A stretch of 64,000 nucleotides of DNA from the IMG/VR virus record IMGVR_UViG_3300005527_002139, positions 34,041 through 98,040 of that record, one strand, 5' to 3'. Numbering within the stretch: position 1 is the stretch's first letter; each line of letters begins with the position of its first letter. Source of the DNA: a virus. The notes under the pieces were generated by a model. It was given only the letters and a program-made list of their open reading frames with translations. It was not told where the DNA came from and did not search any database. Of this stretch, positions 24,719 through 31,740 are shown in pieces. A program made the position numbers and the translations under genes.

Positions 24719-25291
24719 TTAGATCAATTCTTCGTGCTTAAGAATGTCCACAGCCTTACCACTTAGGGCAATAGTTGTACGAACATTAAGCTCTAAGAGC
24801 TCGTCCTGCAATTTCTGCTTGGCCTTTTTGGCTTCTGCTACTTTTGCACGGAATGTATCTACATCTTTGCGAGTCAATACAGAAGTACTAACTTCATCAC
24901 TGTGGCCGTACAAACTTGCACGAGTGTCTTCTTTGCGGTTCCGAATTTTATTCAACTTGCCCTCAATGACTTGAGCAGACTCACGAACGTCATGAGCTGT
25001 TAGACCTGAAAAGAATTGGATATCTTTCTCAAGCTGAGCCAAGTCTGCCAACTTTTCATTGACACCTGCTTGTGCATTTGCACGGCTCACTGCCTTGCGA
25101 ATTTCGTACAGCACATCTGTCAGTGCTACACGACGAAACACATTGCTGTTAAATTCCTGAGCAGCCTTAGATATTTCAGCTTCAGCCTCTTGGAACTCGT
25201 TGATGCGAATTGTTTGTGTCAACGTGATACTTTTAACAGTATCGTTGATGCTGTTCTGAAGTGCGCTTGCTTTACGAAGTGTAAGTTCCAT
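24719..25291 (-). CDS. Conserved-type phage protein, helical, unknown
   Basis: 190 residues, almost wholly helical with coiled-coil heptads. Contains KLNKIRNRKEDTRASLYGHS and ELLELNVRTTIALS. I believe similar proteins occur in other large phages (ending in a ...EELI-like tail) without known function. Own promoter at 25318-25346. Confidence 0.7.
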   Translation of the reverse strand: MELTLRKASALQNSINDTVKSITLTQTIRINEFQEAEAEISKAAQEFNSNVFRRVALTDVLYEIRKAVSRANAQAGVNEKLADLAQLEKDIQFFSGLTAHDVRESAQVIEGKLNKIRNRKEDTRASLYGHSDEVSTSVLTRKDVDTFRAKVAEAKKAKQKLQDELLELNVRTTIALSGKAVDILKHEELI

Positions 25292-25317
25292 GTTTGTGTC
25301 CTTTTCTCTATGTGTTA

Positions 25318-25346
25318 ATTGTATATGATTTGTGTCTACTTGTCAA
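25318..25346 (-). promoter_or_regulatory. Sigma-70-type promoter (TTGACA-N17-TACAAT)
   Basis: Spacer 17 nt, about 25 nt before the ATG at 25291. Confidence 0.7.
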
Positions 25347-25361
25347 GTATTTTTTAATGTC

Positions 25362-25451
25362 TGGCGGAAGCGGTGAGATTCGAACTCACGGACCCTTTCG
25401 AGTCTTTAGTTTTCAAGACTAACGCAATAAGCCGGGCTCTGCCACGCTTCC
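25362..25451 (-). tRNA. tRNA-Ser(TGA)
   Basis: TTAGT-CTTGAAA-ACTAA anticodon arm, long variable arm GACTC..GGGTC, acceptor GGAAGCG/CGCTTCC, encoded CCA. Confidence 0.92.
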
Positions 25452-25465
25452 TTTGAAAATAAAAC

Positions 25466-25543
25466 TGGTTGCGGAGGCAGGATTCGCACCTGCGATCTCT
25501 AGCTTATGAGACTAGCGAGGACGACTGGACTCCTCTACTCCGC
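25466..25543 (-). tRNA. tRNA-Met(CAT), elongator type (or Ile2)
   Basis: CTAGT-CTCATAA-GCTAG anticodon arm, fully paired acceptor GCGGAGT/CCTCCGC so not an initiator, encoded CCA. Confidence 0.88.
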
Positions 25544-25544
25544 T

Positions 25545-26765
25545 TCAAAATATTATACAGCTGACAACTCATTAGTACTTCCATCGTTATAAGCACCATT
25601 CACCCGAATTAACAAGCTCGAGCGGGACTCGGTACGTCACTTGGGATACTAGTCCAGTTAGCAACCAATCTGCGCCGATCTTCCGATCAGCCGGGAGTTG
25701 AACCCGTCCCCTTCTACTATATCAGTCCTTCGAAGAAACCTTTATAGCGTGACATTCTCTTGCTGACAACGAATTGTCATGTGCATAACATTTCTGCTAT
25801 TCTGAAACACACTACGACATTGTTATACAACCAGCTCTAATTGCTGTTTGTGGTAATGTGTTTTAGAATAGTGTTAAGACTGAGATTACATCTTAACCAT
25901 AAGCACCTCTAGCATTACCGTACACCTTGCGAGTATACGTTCTCTAGACATCCACTAAGTCCATATCACTATGTAACCTAGTCTGCTTACAGTATCGCCG
26001 TTTTAAGTCAGGCAGTAGACTTGACGCCATATGCTATTCTACACCATCTATTCCGTTAACCTTGCGAGCTATTCGAGTGCGCTAACACCCTACGAAACTT
26101 CCAGTATAAACTAATGTTACCTTGCGAGCTTCATTAGACTTGATTGTGTTACCACTCAAGTATTAGATACTTTTCACATACGACCGAGGCAGTCTTTGCA
26201 TTTTTGTTTAAATGATCGGATTTGAACCGACAGCATTCTTCTTAACAGGAAGATGATCTACCATTGATCTACATTAACCTACCGCGATGAGCTGCCTCAG
26301 TTGCTTCATACTCTTTTGGAATACAAAATACAACTCACCACATACCTTTTGCCTCGCGAGCTACTCAGTGATGTTTCACGATCGGTGTACTGTATTACTA
26401 CAGCCCACTAACCATTTACATTGTATACGAGCTCTTAGGTGCGACCCCTCGAACAAGTACACTACCCTTTCTCATACCAACTAACTGATTGGTTTTATAT
26501 GGAAGTCAGCACCACCTGTTACTTTTCACTGCCCCGTGTTCCTTGCGGCACGTCGAACAATGTTCTTTCCCATACATCAGCTTTGCTGTTACATCCACCG
26601 GTCTTATGAGTGAACGCTACCTCGCGGTAGTGAGCAGGCTTGTTTACGTGAACCATTGCTGGCGCTAGTATGTAGGCATTCTAGCTTTGGGTGTGTCGCC
26701 ACACTTATTCTTTGTAAACGGCAAGCCGCCTACAGGATGATAAACCACCCTTAAATTCTTAACAT
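25545..26765 (-). ncRNA. Large ornate non-coding RNA candidate (GOLLD/ROOL-like) with embedded tRNA-Asn
   Basis: 1.2 kb without a credible ORF directly downstream of a TTGACA-N17-TAAAAT promoter. On the minus strand it is full of stems capped by GNRA tetraloops: GTGTG-GCGA-CACAC (26691-26704), CTACC-GCGA-GGTAG (26617-26630), CC-GCAA-GG (26541-26549), and the repeated AGCTCGCAAGG hairpins (26111-26137, 26061-26070, 25926-25934, 26352-26361). A UUCG hairpin lies at 25764-25779 and a 14-bp stem pairs 25797-25810 with 25858-25871. TATGG (26570) and CCTAAG (26434-26439) could form an 11-nt tetraloop receptor. Giant RNAs of the GOLLD and ROOL classes are known from phages beside tRNAs, sometimes holding a tRNA. 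Class membership is inferred, not tested. Confidence 0.6.
26206..26278 (-). tRNA. tRNA-Asn(GTT)-like domain embedded in the large RNA
   Basis: D-arm GATC..GATC, anticodon arm TCTTC-CTGTTAA-GAAGA and T-arm GTCGG-TTCAAAT-CCGAT are sound. The acceptor (GTTAATG against CATTTAAAC) is imperfect and no CCA is encoded. It is flanked by GAGGCAG/CTGCCTC arms (26186-26192, 26292-26298), so it would sit on a stem of the larger RNA. Confidence 0.7.
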
Positions 26766-26771
26766 GTGTCT

Positions 26772-26800
26772 ATTTTAGCAAATTTTTACTGTCTTGTCAA
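26772..26800 (-). promoter_or_regulatory. Sigma-70-type promoter of the large RNA (TTGACA-N17-TAAAAT)
   Basis: Spacer 17 nt; predicted start near 26765, exactly where the structured stretch begins. Confidence 0.7.
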
Positions 26801-26829
26801 CATCTTTTTAAAAATATTTCTAAAACATT

Positions 26830-26903
26830 TGGAGCGGGTAGCGAGAATCGAACTCGCGAATAAACCTTGGCAAGGTTTCAGGTTACCATTACATCATACC
26901 CGC
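26830..26903 (-). tRNA. tRNA-Gly(GCC)
   Basis: AAACC-TTGCCAA-GGTTT anticodon arm, acceptor GCGGGTA/TACCCGC, encoded CCA. Confidence 0.93.
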
Positions 26904-26908
26904 ATATT

Positions 26909-26983
26909 TGGTGGACCGTCGGGGGATCGAACCCCGACCTAAGCCTTGCAAAGGCCCCGTGCTCCCATTATCACTAACAGCCC
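26909..26983 (-). tRNA. tRNA-Ala(TGC)
   Basis: Anticodon loop TTTGCAA, acceptor GGGCTGT against ACGGTCC, encoded CCA. Confidence 0.9.
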
Positions 26984-26989
26984 AAAAAA

Positions 26990-27067
26990 TGGTCGGAGTA
27001 CAAGGATTCGAACCTTGGACCCCCTGGTCCCAAACCAGGTGCGCTAGCCAGACTGCGCCACACTCCG
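26990..27067 (-). tRNA. tRNA-Pro(TGG)
   Basis: CCTGG-TTTGGGA-CCAGG anticodon arm, acceptor CGGAGTG against TACTCCG, encoded CCA. Confidence 0.93.
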
Positions 27068-27068
27068 A

Positions 27069-27293
27069 TTATACTTTTCTTAGATACTCTCTACCAATTT
27101 TGCCTTCTTGAATTTCAAGCAGTGCAGAAACTGGCGCATTAACTTGGGTAGACATTTCGTCGTTCCTGTGTTTCCTTGCTATTTCTCTAGCTCTAACTGA
27201 AGCAATTAATACTAGATCAAATCTACCACCAACATTTTCAACACATTTATTAGTATCAATAGTTGGACCACGACTTAAAGTTTTTGCTTTCAT
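27069..27293 (-). CDS. rpoZ: RNA polymerase omega subunit
   Basis: 74 residues with the omega signature: ENVGGRFDLVLIASVRAREI (residues 19-38) followed by PVSALLEIQEGKI, aligning with E. coli RpoZ (IGNRFDLVLVAARRARQ ... ALREIEEGLI). AAGGTAGAT precedes the ATG. Omega helps assemble beta' and is a ppGpp contact site on RNA polymerase. A phage copy between tRNA-Pro and tRNA-Gly suggests remodelling of host polymerase. Confidence 0.88.
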   Translation of the reverse strand: MKAKTLSRGPTIDTNKCVENVGGRFDLVLIASVRAREIARKHRNDEMSTQVNAPVSALLEIQEGKIGREYLRKV

Positions 27294-27309
27294 ATCTACC
27301 TTTTAAAAT

Positions 27310-27383
27310 TGGAGCGGGATATCAGAATCGAACTGATGACCGAAGATTGGAAATCTGCTGTTTTACCATTAAACTAATCCCGC
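27310..27383 (-). tRNA. tRNA-Gly(TCC)
   Basis: GCAGA-TTTCCAA-TCTTC anticodon arm, acceptor GCGGGAT/ATCCCGC, encoded CCA. Confidence 0.92.
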
Positions 27384-27393
27384 TTACTAACAT

Positions 27394-27477
27394 TGGTGCC
27401 CCAGGTCGGACTCGAACCGACACGCCTTGCGGCACTGGCTTCTAAGACCAGCGTGGCTACCATTACACCACCGGGGC
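27394..27477 (-). tRNA. tRNA-Leu(TAG)
   Basis: CTGGT-CTTAGAA-GCCAG anticodon arm, long variable arm, acceptor GCCCCGG against CTGGGGC, encoded CCA. Confidence 0.92.
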
Positions 27478-27491
27478 AAAAACTAACACTT

Positions 27492-27565
27492 TGGTGCCCC
27501 TACACAGAATCGAACTGCAAACTACGGATTACAAAACCGTCGTTATACCATTTAACTATAAGGGC
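27492..27565 (-). tRNA. tRNA-Thr(TGT)
   Basis: Loop TTTGTAA in an ACGG/CCGT stem, acceptor GCCCTTA against TAGGGGC, encoded CCA. Confidence 0.88.
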
Positions 27566-27618
27566 AAAAACTTTCTATATTTTAATTGTACACTCTTTAC
27601 AATCAAAGTCAACTAATA

Positions 27619-27695
27619 TGGCGCACCGTAGGGGACTCGAACCCCTGGCCTCTTGCGTGACAGGCAAGCGATCTAACCAACTGAGCTAACGGTGC
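27619..27695 (-). tRNA. tRNA-Asp(GTC)
   Basis: CTTGC-CTGTCAC-GCAAG anticodon arm, acceptor GCACCGT/ACGGTGC, encoded CCA. Confidence 0.93.
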
Positions 27696-27704
27696 AAAAT
27701 CTTT

Positions 27705-27945
27705 AATAAATTGTTTGAGGAAGTTCTTGACACGCATCACCAACTTGCGTCAAGACCTCATTACAGGCCTAGTAGTTCCGCCGCCTTCCTGGAGTTTGGA
27801 ATAGTTCTTGCCCTTTGACTCGATGGTGTCTCGTCATACTCTAGAACCCTCCTGCTTCATGGGTATCAAGGCCGAGCATTTCTGCTACGCAATCACCTTT
27901 TCGTTCACCCCTAGCGGACTAGGTAACCTTAAACAACTTACTAAA
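27705..27945 (-). ncRNA. Structured spacer element between tRNA-Asp and tRNA-Glu
   Basis: About 240 nt without an ORF, closed by TTGTTTAAGG against CCTCAAACAA. Inside, TCTTGACGC and GCGTGTCAAGA form a 9-bp-class hairpin with an 11-nt loop, and CCTAG..CTAGG another. It resembles the other folded spacers in this array. Confidence 0.4.
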
Positions 27946-27950
27946 AAACT

Positions 27951-28025
27951 TGGTACACGATACGAGAATCGAACTCGTCTTTCCGCCTTGAAAGGGCAGC
28001 GTCCTAACCGATAGACGAATCGTGC
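27951..28025 (-). tRNA. tRNA-Glu(TTC)
   Basis: CTGCC-CTTTCAA-GGCGG anticodon arm, acceptor GCACGAT against ATCGTGT, encoded CCA. Confidence 0.92.
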
Positions 28026-28033
28026 ATTTAATT

Positions 28034-28123
28034 TGGCGGAGCGTCAGGGAGTCGAACCCTGTGACCCTTTTTACGTGATCTACGGTTTAGCAAACCGCTG
28101 CCTTACCATCCGGCCCACGCTCC
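28034..28123 (-). tRNA. tRNA-Ser(GCT)
   Basis: GCGGT-TTGCTAA-ACCGT anticodon arm, long variable arm, acceptor GGAGCGT/ACGCTCC, encoded CCA. Confidence 0.92.
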
Positions 28124-28128
28124 TAAAT

Positions 28129-28204
28129 TGGCTCCTCAGCGTGGGATCGAACCACGGACACCTTGATTAACAGTCAAGTGCAACTACCGCTGTGCTACTG
28201 AGGA
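28129..28204 (-). tRNA. tRNA-Asn(GTT)
   Basis: CTTGA-CTGTTAA-TCAAG anticodon arm, acceptor TCCTCAG/CTGAGGA, encoded CCA. First tRNA of the array in transcription order. Confidence 0.93.
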
Positions 28205-28210
28205 ATAAAT

Positions 28211-28250
28211 CTGCTTTCAACTGTACACTTTTGTACACAGATGAAAACAG
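28211..28250. other. Leader hairpin before the tRNA array
   Basis: CTGTACAC and GTACACAG around a TTTT loop (extended by TTTCA/TGAAA). It lies between the array promoters and the first tRNA and may be a processing site. Confidence 0.45.
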
Positions 28251-28311
28251 ATTAATCTGTTTCCGTATTCAACTTTTTAAAGAACGTTTGTAAACTTGTT
28301 ACAGTTTACGT

Positions 28312-28340
28312 AGTATAACACCGAAAAAGTTCTGTGTCAA
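28312..28340 (-). promoter_or_regulatory. tRNA-array promoter, proximal (TTGACA-N17-TATACT)
   Basis: Spacer 17 nt, about 110 nt upstream of tRNA-Asn. Confidence 0.7.
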
Positions 28341-28404
28341 CTACTTTTTAAAATCTTTTTACTTGAACAACTCTGCAGCCGCTTTGTTGTTTAAGTAAGT
28401 GTCT

Positions 28405-28433
28405 ATTGTATTGCCTTATTGCTTGCCTGTCAA
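28405..28433 (-). promoter_or_regulatory. tRNA-array promoter, distal (TTGACA-N17-TACAAT)
   Basis: Spacer 17 nt. With the proximal one it forms tandem promoters, as in host rRNA and tRNA operons. Confidence 0.65.
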
Positions 28434-28458
28434 CTGTTTTTTTGTTGTTTTTACGCAA

Positions 28459-28492
28459 CAAAAAACCCTGGGTGTTTAGTCCAGGGTTTTTA
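28459..28492. terminator. Bidirectional terminator upstream of the tRNA array
   Basis: AAAAACCCTGG and CCAGGGTTTTT with a 10-nt loop. Insulates the array from the clpP-side genes. Confidence 0.8.
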
Positions 28493-28510
28493 AAGTTTGT
28501 TAGTGCTTAC

Positions 28511-28627
28511 TTACAACTTCATAACCCTAGTCATGGTGGCGTCACTGCCTGGATTCTCTGATCCAAGTGTTGTTGACGCTACGGGGGATAGTGTTACGAA
28601 TAGCATTGAAAGCATTTCCTTTTTCAT
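28511..28627 (-). CDS. Small protein (38 aa) with signal-like N-terminus
   Basis: ATG at 28627 to TAA at 28511; begins MKKEMLSMLFVTLSPVASTT. Flanked by a promoter (28663-28691), a GATAAATA box 6 nt before the ATG and a terminator. No Shine-Dalgarno. Unknown; could be a short secreted or membrane peptide. Confidence 0.4.
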   Translation of the reverse strand: MKKEMLSMLFVTLSPVASTTLGSENPGSDATMTRVMKL

Positions 28628-28633
28628 ATATTT

Positions 28634-28641
28634 TATTTATC
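28634..28641 (-). promoter_or_regulatory. Late promoter box (GATAAATA)
   Basis: 6 nt before the ATG at 28627. Confidence 0.4.
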
Positions 28642-28662
28642 CCAGTTCTAAAAAACTACCTT

Positions 28663-28691
28663 ATAATAGGCTCAAAACGGAGATTTGTCAA
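28663..28691 (-). promoter_or_regulatory. Sigma-70-type promoter (TTGACA-N17-TATTAT)
   Basis: Spacer 17 nt; overlaps the end of the DUF2693-like gene and reads toward the 38-aa ORF. Confidence 0.65.
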
Positions 28692-28972
28692 CCAACCTCT
28701 TGTATGTTTGAAATGTTAAGTTCAACTGCTTGAACTCGATCATATCGAAAACTACGCCAGTTGTCAGCGTCTATGTCCCAAACATTGATTGTGCCAGGCT
28801 TGCTTGGCTTTGAACTGTTGGATGGACGTGACTTTTCTGGAATATAATTCAAACTTTTTGTACAGGTCATAATTCTTTGATCACCGTCTAGTTTGAGGAA
28901 CGTCACTCTTAGGATCTGTTCTTTGAGCATCTGGGTCAGGGCTTCCTCTGTTGGGATCCCTTTTAGTGCCGC
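28688..28972 (-). CDS. DUF2693/WYL-like SH3-fold phage protein
   Basis: About 94 residues from an internal ATG at 28972. The core (LRVTFLKLDGDQRIMTCTKS, then NVWDIDADNWRSFRYDRVQAVE) matches the DUF2693 pattern of T4-like phages. A longer frame reaches 29065 only with a GTG start and would duplicate the overlapping gene's bases, so I prefer the short form. Function unknown. Confidence 0.65.
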   Translation of the reverse strand, partial: AALKGIPTEEALTQMLKEQILRVTFLKLDGDQRIMTCTKSLNYIPEKSRPSNSSKPSKPGTINVWDIDADNWRSFRYDRVQAVELNISNIQEVG

Positions 28973-29069
28973 CATTGTATCTTGTACCGTAGATTCGGTC
29001 CCATCCACTGCTGTATTTTGCATCATCTGCGCCTTTTCTTCTTGCACTGCCTTTTCCTCCGTCACTCAT
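28881..29069 (-). CDS. MSDGGKGS-type small phage protein
   Basis: 62 residues starting [11 protein letters not shown] with SSGWDRIYG. I recognise the MxDGGKGSxRR...WDxIFG pattern from many phage genomes. It overlaps the DUF2693-like gene by about 90 nt in another frame. The TAATG overlap with clpP supports its start. Confidence 0.65.
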   Translation of the reverse strand: MSDGGKGSARRKGADDAKYSSGWDRIYGTRYNGGTKRDPNRGSPDPDAQRTDPKSDVPQTRR

Positions 29070-29686
29070 TATCGTTTCTCTACAACTTTATCTGCTAAAC
29101 CGTAATCAACCGCTTCTTGTGCATTTAAGAAAGTATCAAATTTCATTGTTTCAAAAAGCTCATCGTATTGTTTGCCTTTGGTGTTGTGTTTGACATACAG
29201 CTCGGTTAATCGCTTGTTGAGTTTTTTACTTTCTTCCATTGAACGAATAGCATCTTCAAATTGAAGTTCTTGTACATGAACTGAACCACGTGTTCCAGGA
29301 GTACCTGAACTAACTCGATGTATCATAGTACGGCTTTCAGGCAGTACTACTCGCTTACCTGCCGTGCCTGCTTGTGCTAGGAACGAGCCCATTGAACATG
29401 CCTGACCCATGACAATAGTACGAATATCACATTTGATGTACTGCATTGTGTCGTAGATAGCTAGTCCTGCGGTAACTGCACCGCCAGGCGAATTAATATA
29501 TAGGTTAATGTCTTTGTCTGGATTCTCTGCTTCTAAAAATAATAACTGTGCTACAATTACATTAGCCATATTATCTTCTACAGGGCCGTTGAGCATAACA
29601 ATTCGATCTTTGAGCAAGCGGCTGTAAATATCATATGAACGCTCGCCGCGAGTCTCTTGTTCAACAACCATTGGGATTAGTGGCAT
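29069..29686 (-). CDS. clpP: ATP-dependent Clp protease proteolytic subunit
   Basis: 205 residues, same length class as bacterial ClpP. Catalytic triad: Ser98 in GQACSMGS, His123 in MIHRVSSG, Asp184 in [14 protein letters not shown]. The oxyanion loop [11 protein letters not shown] is intact. It needs a host ClpA or ClpX partner, as no unfoldase is seen here; a ClpS adaptor is encoded at 58.2 kb. It may process virion proteins or redirect host proteolysis. Confidence 0.95.
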   Translation of the reverse strand: MPLIPMVVEQETRGERSYDIYSRLLKDRIVMLNGPVEDNMANVIVAQLLFLEAENPDKDINLYINSPGGAVTAGLAIYDTMQYIKCDIRTIVMGQACSMGSFLAQAGTAGKRVVLPESRTMIHRVSSGTPGTRGSVHVQELQFEDAIRSMEESKKLNKRLTELYVKHNTKGKQYDELFETMKFDTFLNAQEAVDYGLADKVVEKR

Positions 29687-29928
29687 TATCTTCTTCCTTC
29701 GTAAGTAATAGTTTCTTTTGGGCCAGCAGTAGTAAACTCAAGACCTGCCATCGAGCCAACATAGTTATTGCCTCGATGATTAAATTTAAGTATCATTTTA
29801 ATTTTTCTTTGTATACTTACACTAATAAGCATGCCTGGGCGAAATTCTAGGATTTCAGCTGGCACTATTTCATTTTTATCCGTGCAGTGCAGATCAACAG
29901 TATCTGCGTATGTTTTTTTAACTGTCAT
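29686..29928 (-). CDS. Small phage protein, unknown
   Basis: 80 residues, beta-rich, starting [20 protein letters not shown]. One-base overlaps with clpP and the gene before it show coupling. No recognised motif. Confidence 0.6.
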   Translation of the reverse strand: MTVKKTYADTVDLHCTDKNEIVPAEILEFRPGMLISVSIQRKIKMILKFNHRGNNYVGSMAGLEFTTAGPKETITYEGRR

Positions 29929-30149
29929 TATCTTAATTCCATTAGTTTGAGATTTAGTACAAAATTCTCTACTAGTAGTTTAACAATAATAGCCTTGTTT
30001 GTCAAGTTATCATTATTCATCTCAAGTACATGGGAAGCCATAAGTTCATAAGCATCATGTTCACTAATAGCTAACATGCCCCAGTCAATAGGATCTTCCA
30101 TTTCAACTTCCATAGCAAGATCTACTAGAGTTCTTACATCTCGATTCAT
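29928..30149 (-). CDS. Small phage protein, unknown
   Basis: 73 residues, acidic, helical (DLAMEVEMEDPIDWGMLAIS). ATGA overlap with the upstream gene. I think similar small proteins occur in T4-like marine phages, with no known role. Confidence 0.6.
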   Translation of the reverse strand: MNRDVRTLVDLAMEVEMEDPIDWGMLAISEHDAYELMASHVLEMNNDNLTNKAIIVKLLVENFVLNLKLMELR

Positions 30150-30904
30150 AACAATTTCCAGTCACCTTCAACACTGAAGAAACTAAGATCAGTTCCTCGC
30201 ACAGTCTGAACAGGATAATTTGCCTCAATGGTTACAGGTTTATCTAGAAACTTTTCAAGAATATGACTTAGTTTGTTTTTGCCGTCTACGCTCAAACGAT
30301 GCAGTACATTTTGTTCATTTACAAACCAGTACCAATTTAGATCTTGATTTTTAGTTTTGCGATGAATCTTATCTACAAATGTCAATGTCCTAGATTCCTT
30401 TTCGGGTCGAGCACGATTATGCATGGGCACTACTGTAGTTTTCTTTAGATTATCTATTATAGTATCTTCTTTATAAAAAGAAGGCAAGCGAATCATCATA
30501 GGCAAAAACTTTAATTTTAATTTTGTTGGATCCATGCTTAACAGCTCTTGCAGATCTACTCTAAAGTTACTCATACTCTGCGACTTCAATGCTAGAATAG
30601 TAAGTTTATTCCTGTAATACTTGCGAATCTGATTTGCTCGCTGAATTTGAAAATCGTTAGGAGCAGTTACCTTTAGGCCATCGAATCCTTTCGAATACTT
30701 AAGAGATTTCCAAGCTTCTCCAATTTCCCAAAGTGGTGCGTCTGCGTCAATAGCAGAAATAATAGAGGCTAACACATCGAATGGTGCATCAAACGTCTTT
30801 TCTTGATCTTCAGTCTTAACTTCAAAATCATCTAACCAGGTGTATTGCGCTGGTTTAATTTGTGCTAGTATCTGTCCAAGCTGTGTTACTGATGTCATAT
30901 TCAT
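30146..30904 (-). CDS. Conserved-type phage protein, unknown
   Basis: 252 residues from ATG 30904, an ATGA overlap with the gene upstream. Contains RKYYRNKLTILALKSQSMSN and KTKNQDLNWYWFVNEQN. No catalytic motif recognised. Solid coding and operon position. Confidence 0.65.
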   Translation of the reverse strand: MNMTSVTQLGQILAQIKPAQYTWLDDFEVKTEDQEKTFDAPFDVLASIISAIDADAPLWEIGEAWKSLKYSKGFDGLKVTAPNDFQIQRANQIRKYYRNKLTILALKSQSMSNFRVDLQELLSMDPTKLKLKFLPMMIRLPSFYKEDTIIDNLKKTTVVPMHNRARPEKESRTLTFVDKIHRKTKNQDLNWYWFVNEQNVLHRLSVDGKNKLSHILEKFLDKPVTIEANYPVQTVRGTDLSFFSVEGDWKLL

Positions 30905-31740
30905 GTCCAAAGTGATTGACGGATTTTAATTAGACGAATCATCATAGCTTCGTCTTCCTTTTCATAAGCCTTTTCGATCTTAGTAAGTAACTTGTGTGCT
31001 TTGTCGCTGGCCTTGCGATCTTCTGGGTCTTTTGAATTAAGACTTGAGAACATGCTACCAGGGTACTTTACACGCATAGCATCACAGTGAGCACTCCAGC
31101 CACTTGCTTCGTATGGGTCTGGACGAGTGCGATAGGTAACAGTCCACCAGGTGTAAAGTTCGATAATTTCTTTAGCAGCCGTAGCTTGGTATGTAGGCTC
31201 TGCTTTGTGCTTTTCACCTTCGTCTAACCATTCTTCGTTAGTTAGAGTTGATGCCCATTTTAAGTATTCCATACCAGCTTCTGGACAACGCCAAGTTCTC
31301 CAACGCAGCCATCCCTTGCGCCACCAAGGAGTTTCAAATTTAGTTTTAGCTTCGTCACTCCATATGCAGTGATGCCAGGCTTGCTCTATCTCAACAAAAT
31401 CCACCAGCTCGTTAAAAAGGCAAGGAAGAAACCGATTGCCCACATCGCACCAATCCCCAGGCTTAATATCGCGAGCATGAGCAGTAAGGCTATGGCTGCG
31501 ACTGACCCAACGATTATTAATATAATATCTAATGTCATTTAATTTCCTTTCAGGCCATGTGACAAAGTCTTGGATGTGTCCAAGTGCTTCTTCGGCTAAC
31601 CAGTAGCGAAAGTTGTGTTTCATTTGTGCTTGAGTAGTCCACTCATCCCATTCTTCGGCTGTGCCGGCGCCGAGCTTTTTGGTGCCGCGAATCCAATCTG
31701 CAAACTTTGAGCAACTCCAATAATTACCGTGTTGAGCCAT
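30901..31740 (-). CDS. Trp-rich conserved-type phage protein
   Basis: 279 residues with very high tryptophan content (about 20 Trp), e.g. WWRKGWLRWRTWRCPEAG. Helical C-terminus. Unknown function; its size and coding are convincing. Confidence 0.65.
   Translation of the reverse strand: MAQHGNYWSCSKFADWIRGTKKLGAGTAEEWDEWTTQAQMKHNFRYWLAEEALGHIQDFVTWPERKLNDIRYYINNRWVSRSHSLTAHARDIKPGDWCDVGNRFLPCLFNELVDFVEIEQAWHHCIWSDEAKTKFETPWWRKGWLRWRTWRCPEAGMEYLKWASTLTNEEWLDEGEKHKAEPTYQATAAKEIIELYTWWTVTYRTRPDPYEASGWSAHCDAMRVKYPGSMFSSLNSKDPEDRKASDKAHKLLTKIEKAYEKEDEAMMIRLIKIRQSLWT

Noticed and set aside
24660-24720. Resemblance of GGAAAACCCGGGCTCCC to the RNase P RNA start
   Set aside because: The rest of the RNase P core (ACAGAA, final AGACCGG-type regions) is absent; the similarity is limited to one hairpin.
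26287-26484. Plus-strand ORF of 65 codons
   Set aside because: It is antisense to the highly structured RNA region and lacks protein-like features.
27393-27689. Plus-strand ORF of 98 codons containing a GLEPTRLAALASK-like sequence
   Set aside because: It is the antisense of consecutive tRNA genes (Leu, Thr, Asp), a well-known source of false proteins.
28497-28733. Plus-strand ORF of 78 codons
   Set aside because: It has no ribosome binding site and overlaps a minus-strand promoter, a small ORF and the end of the DUF2693-like gene.
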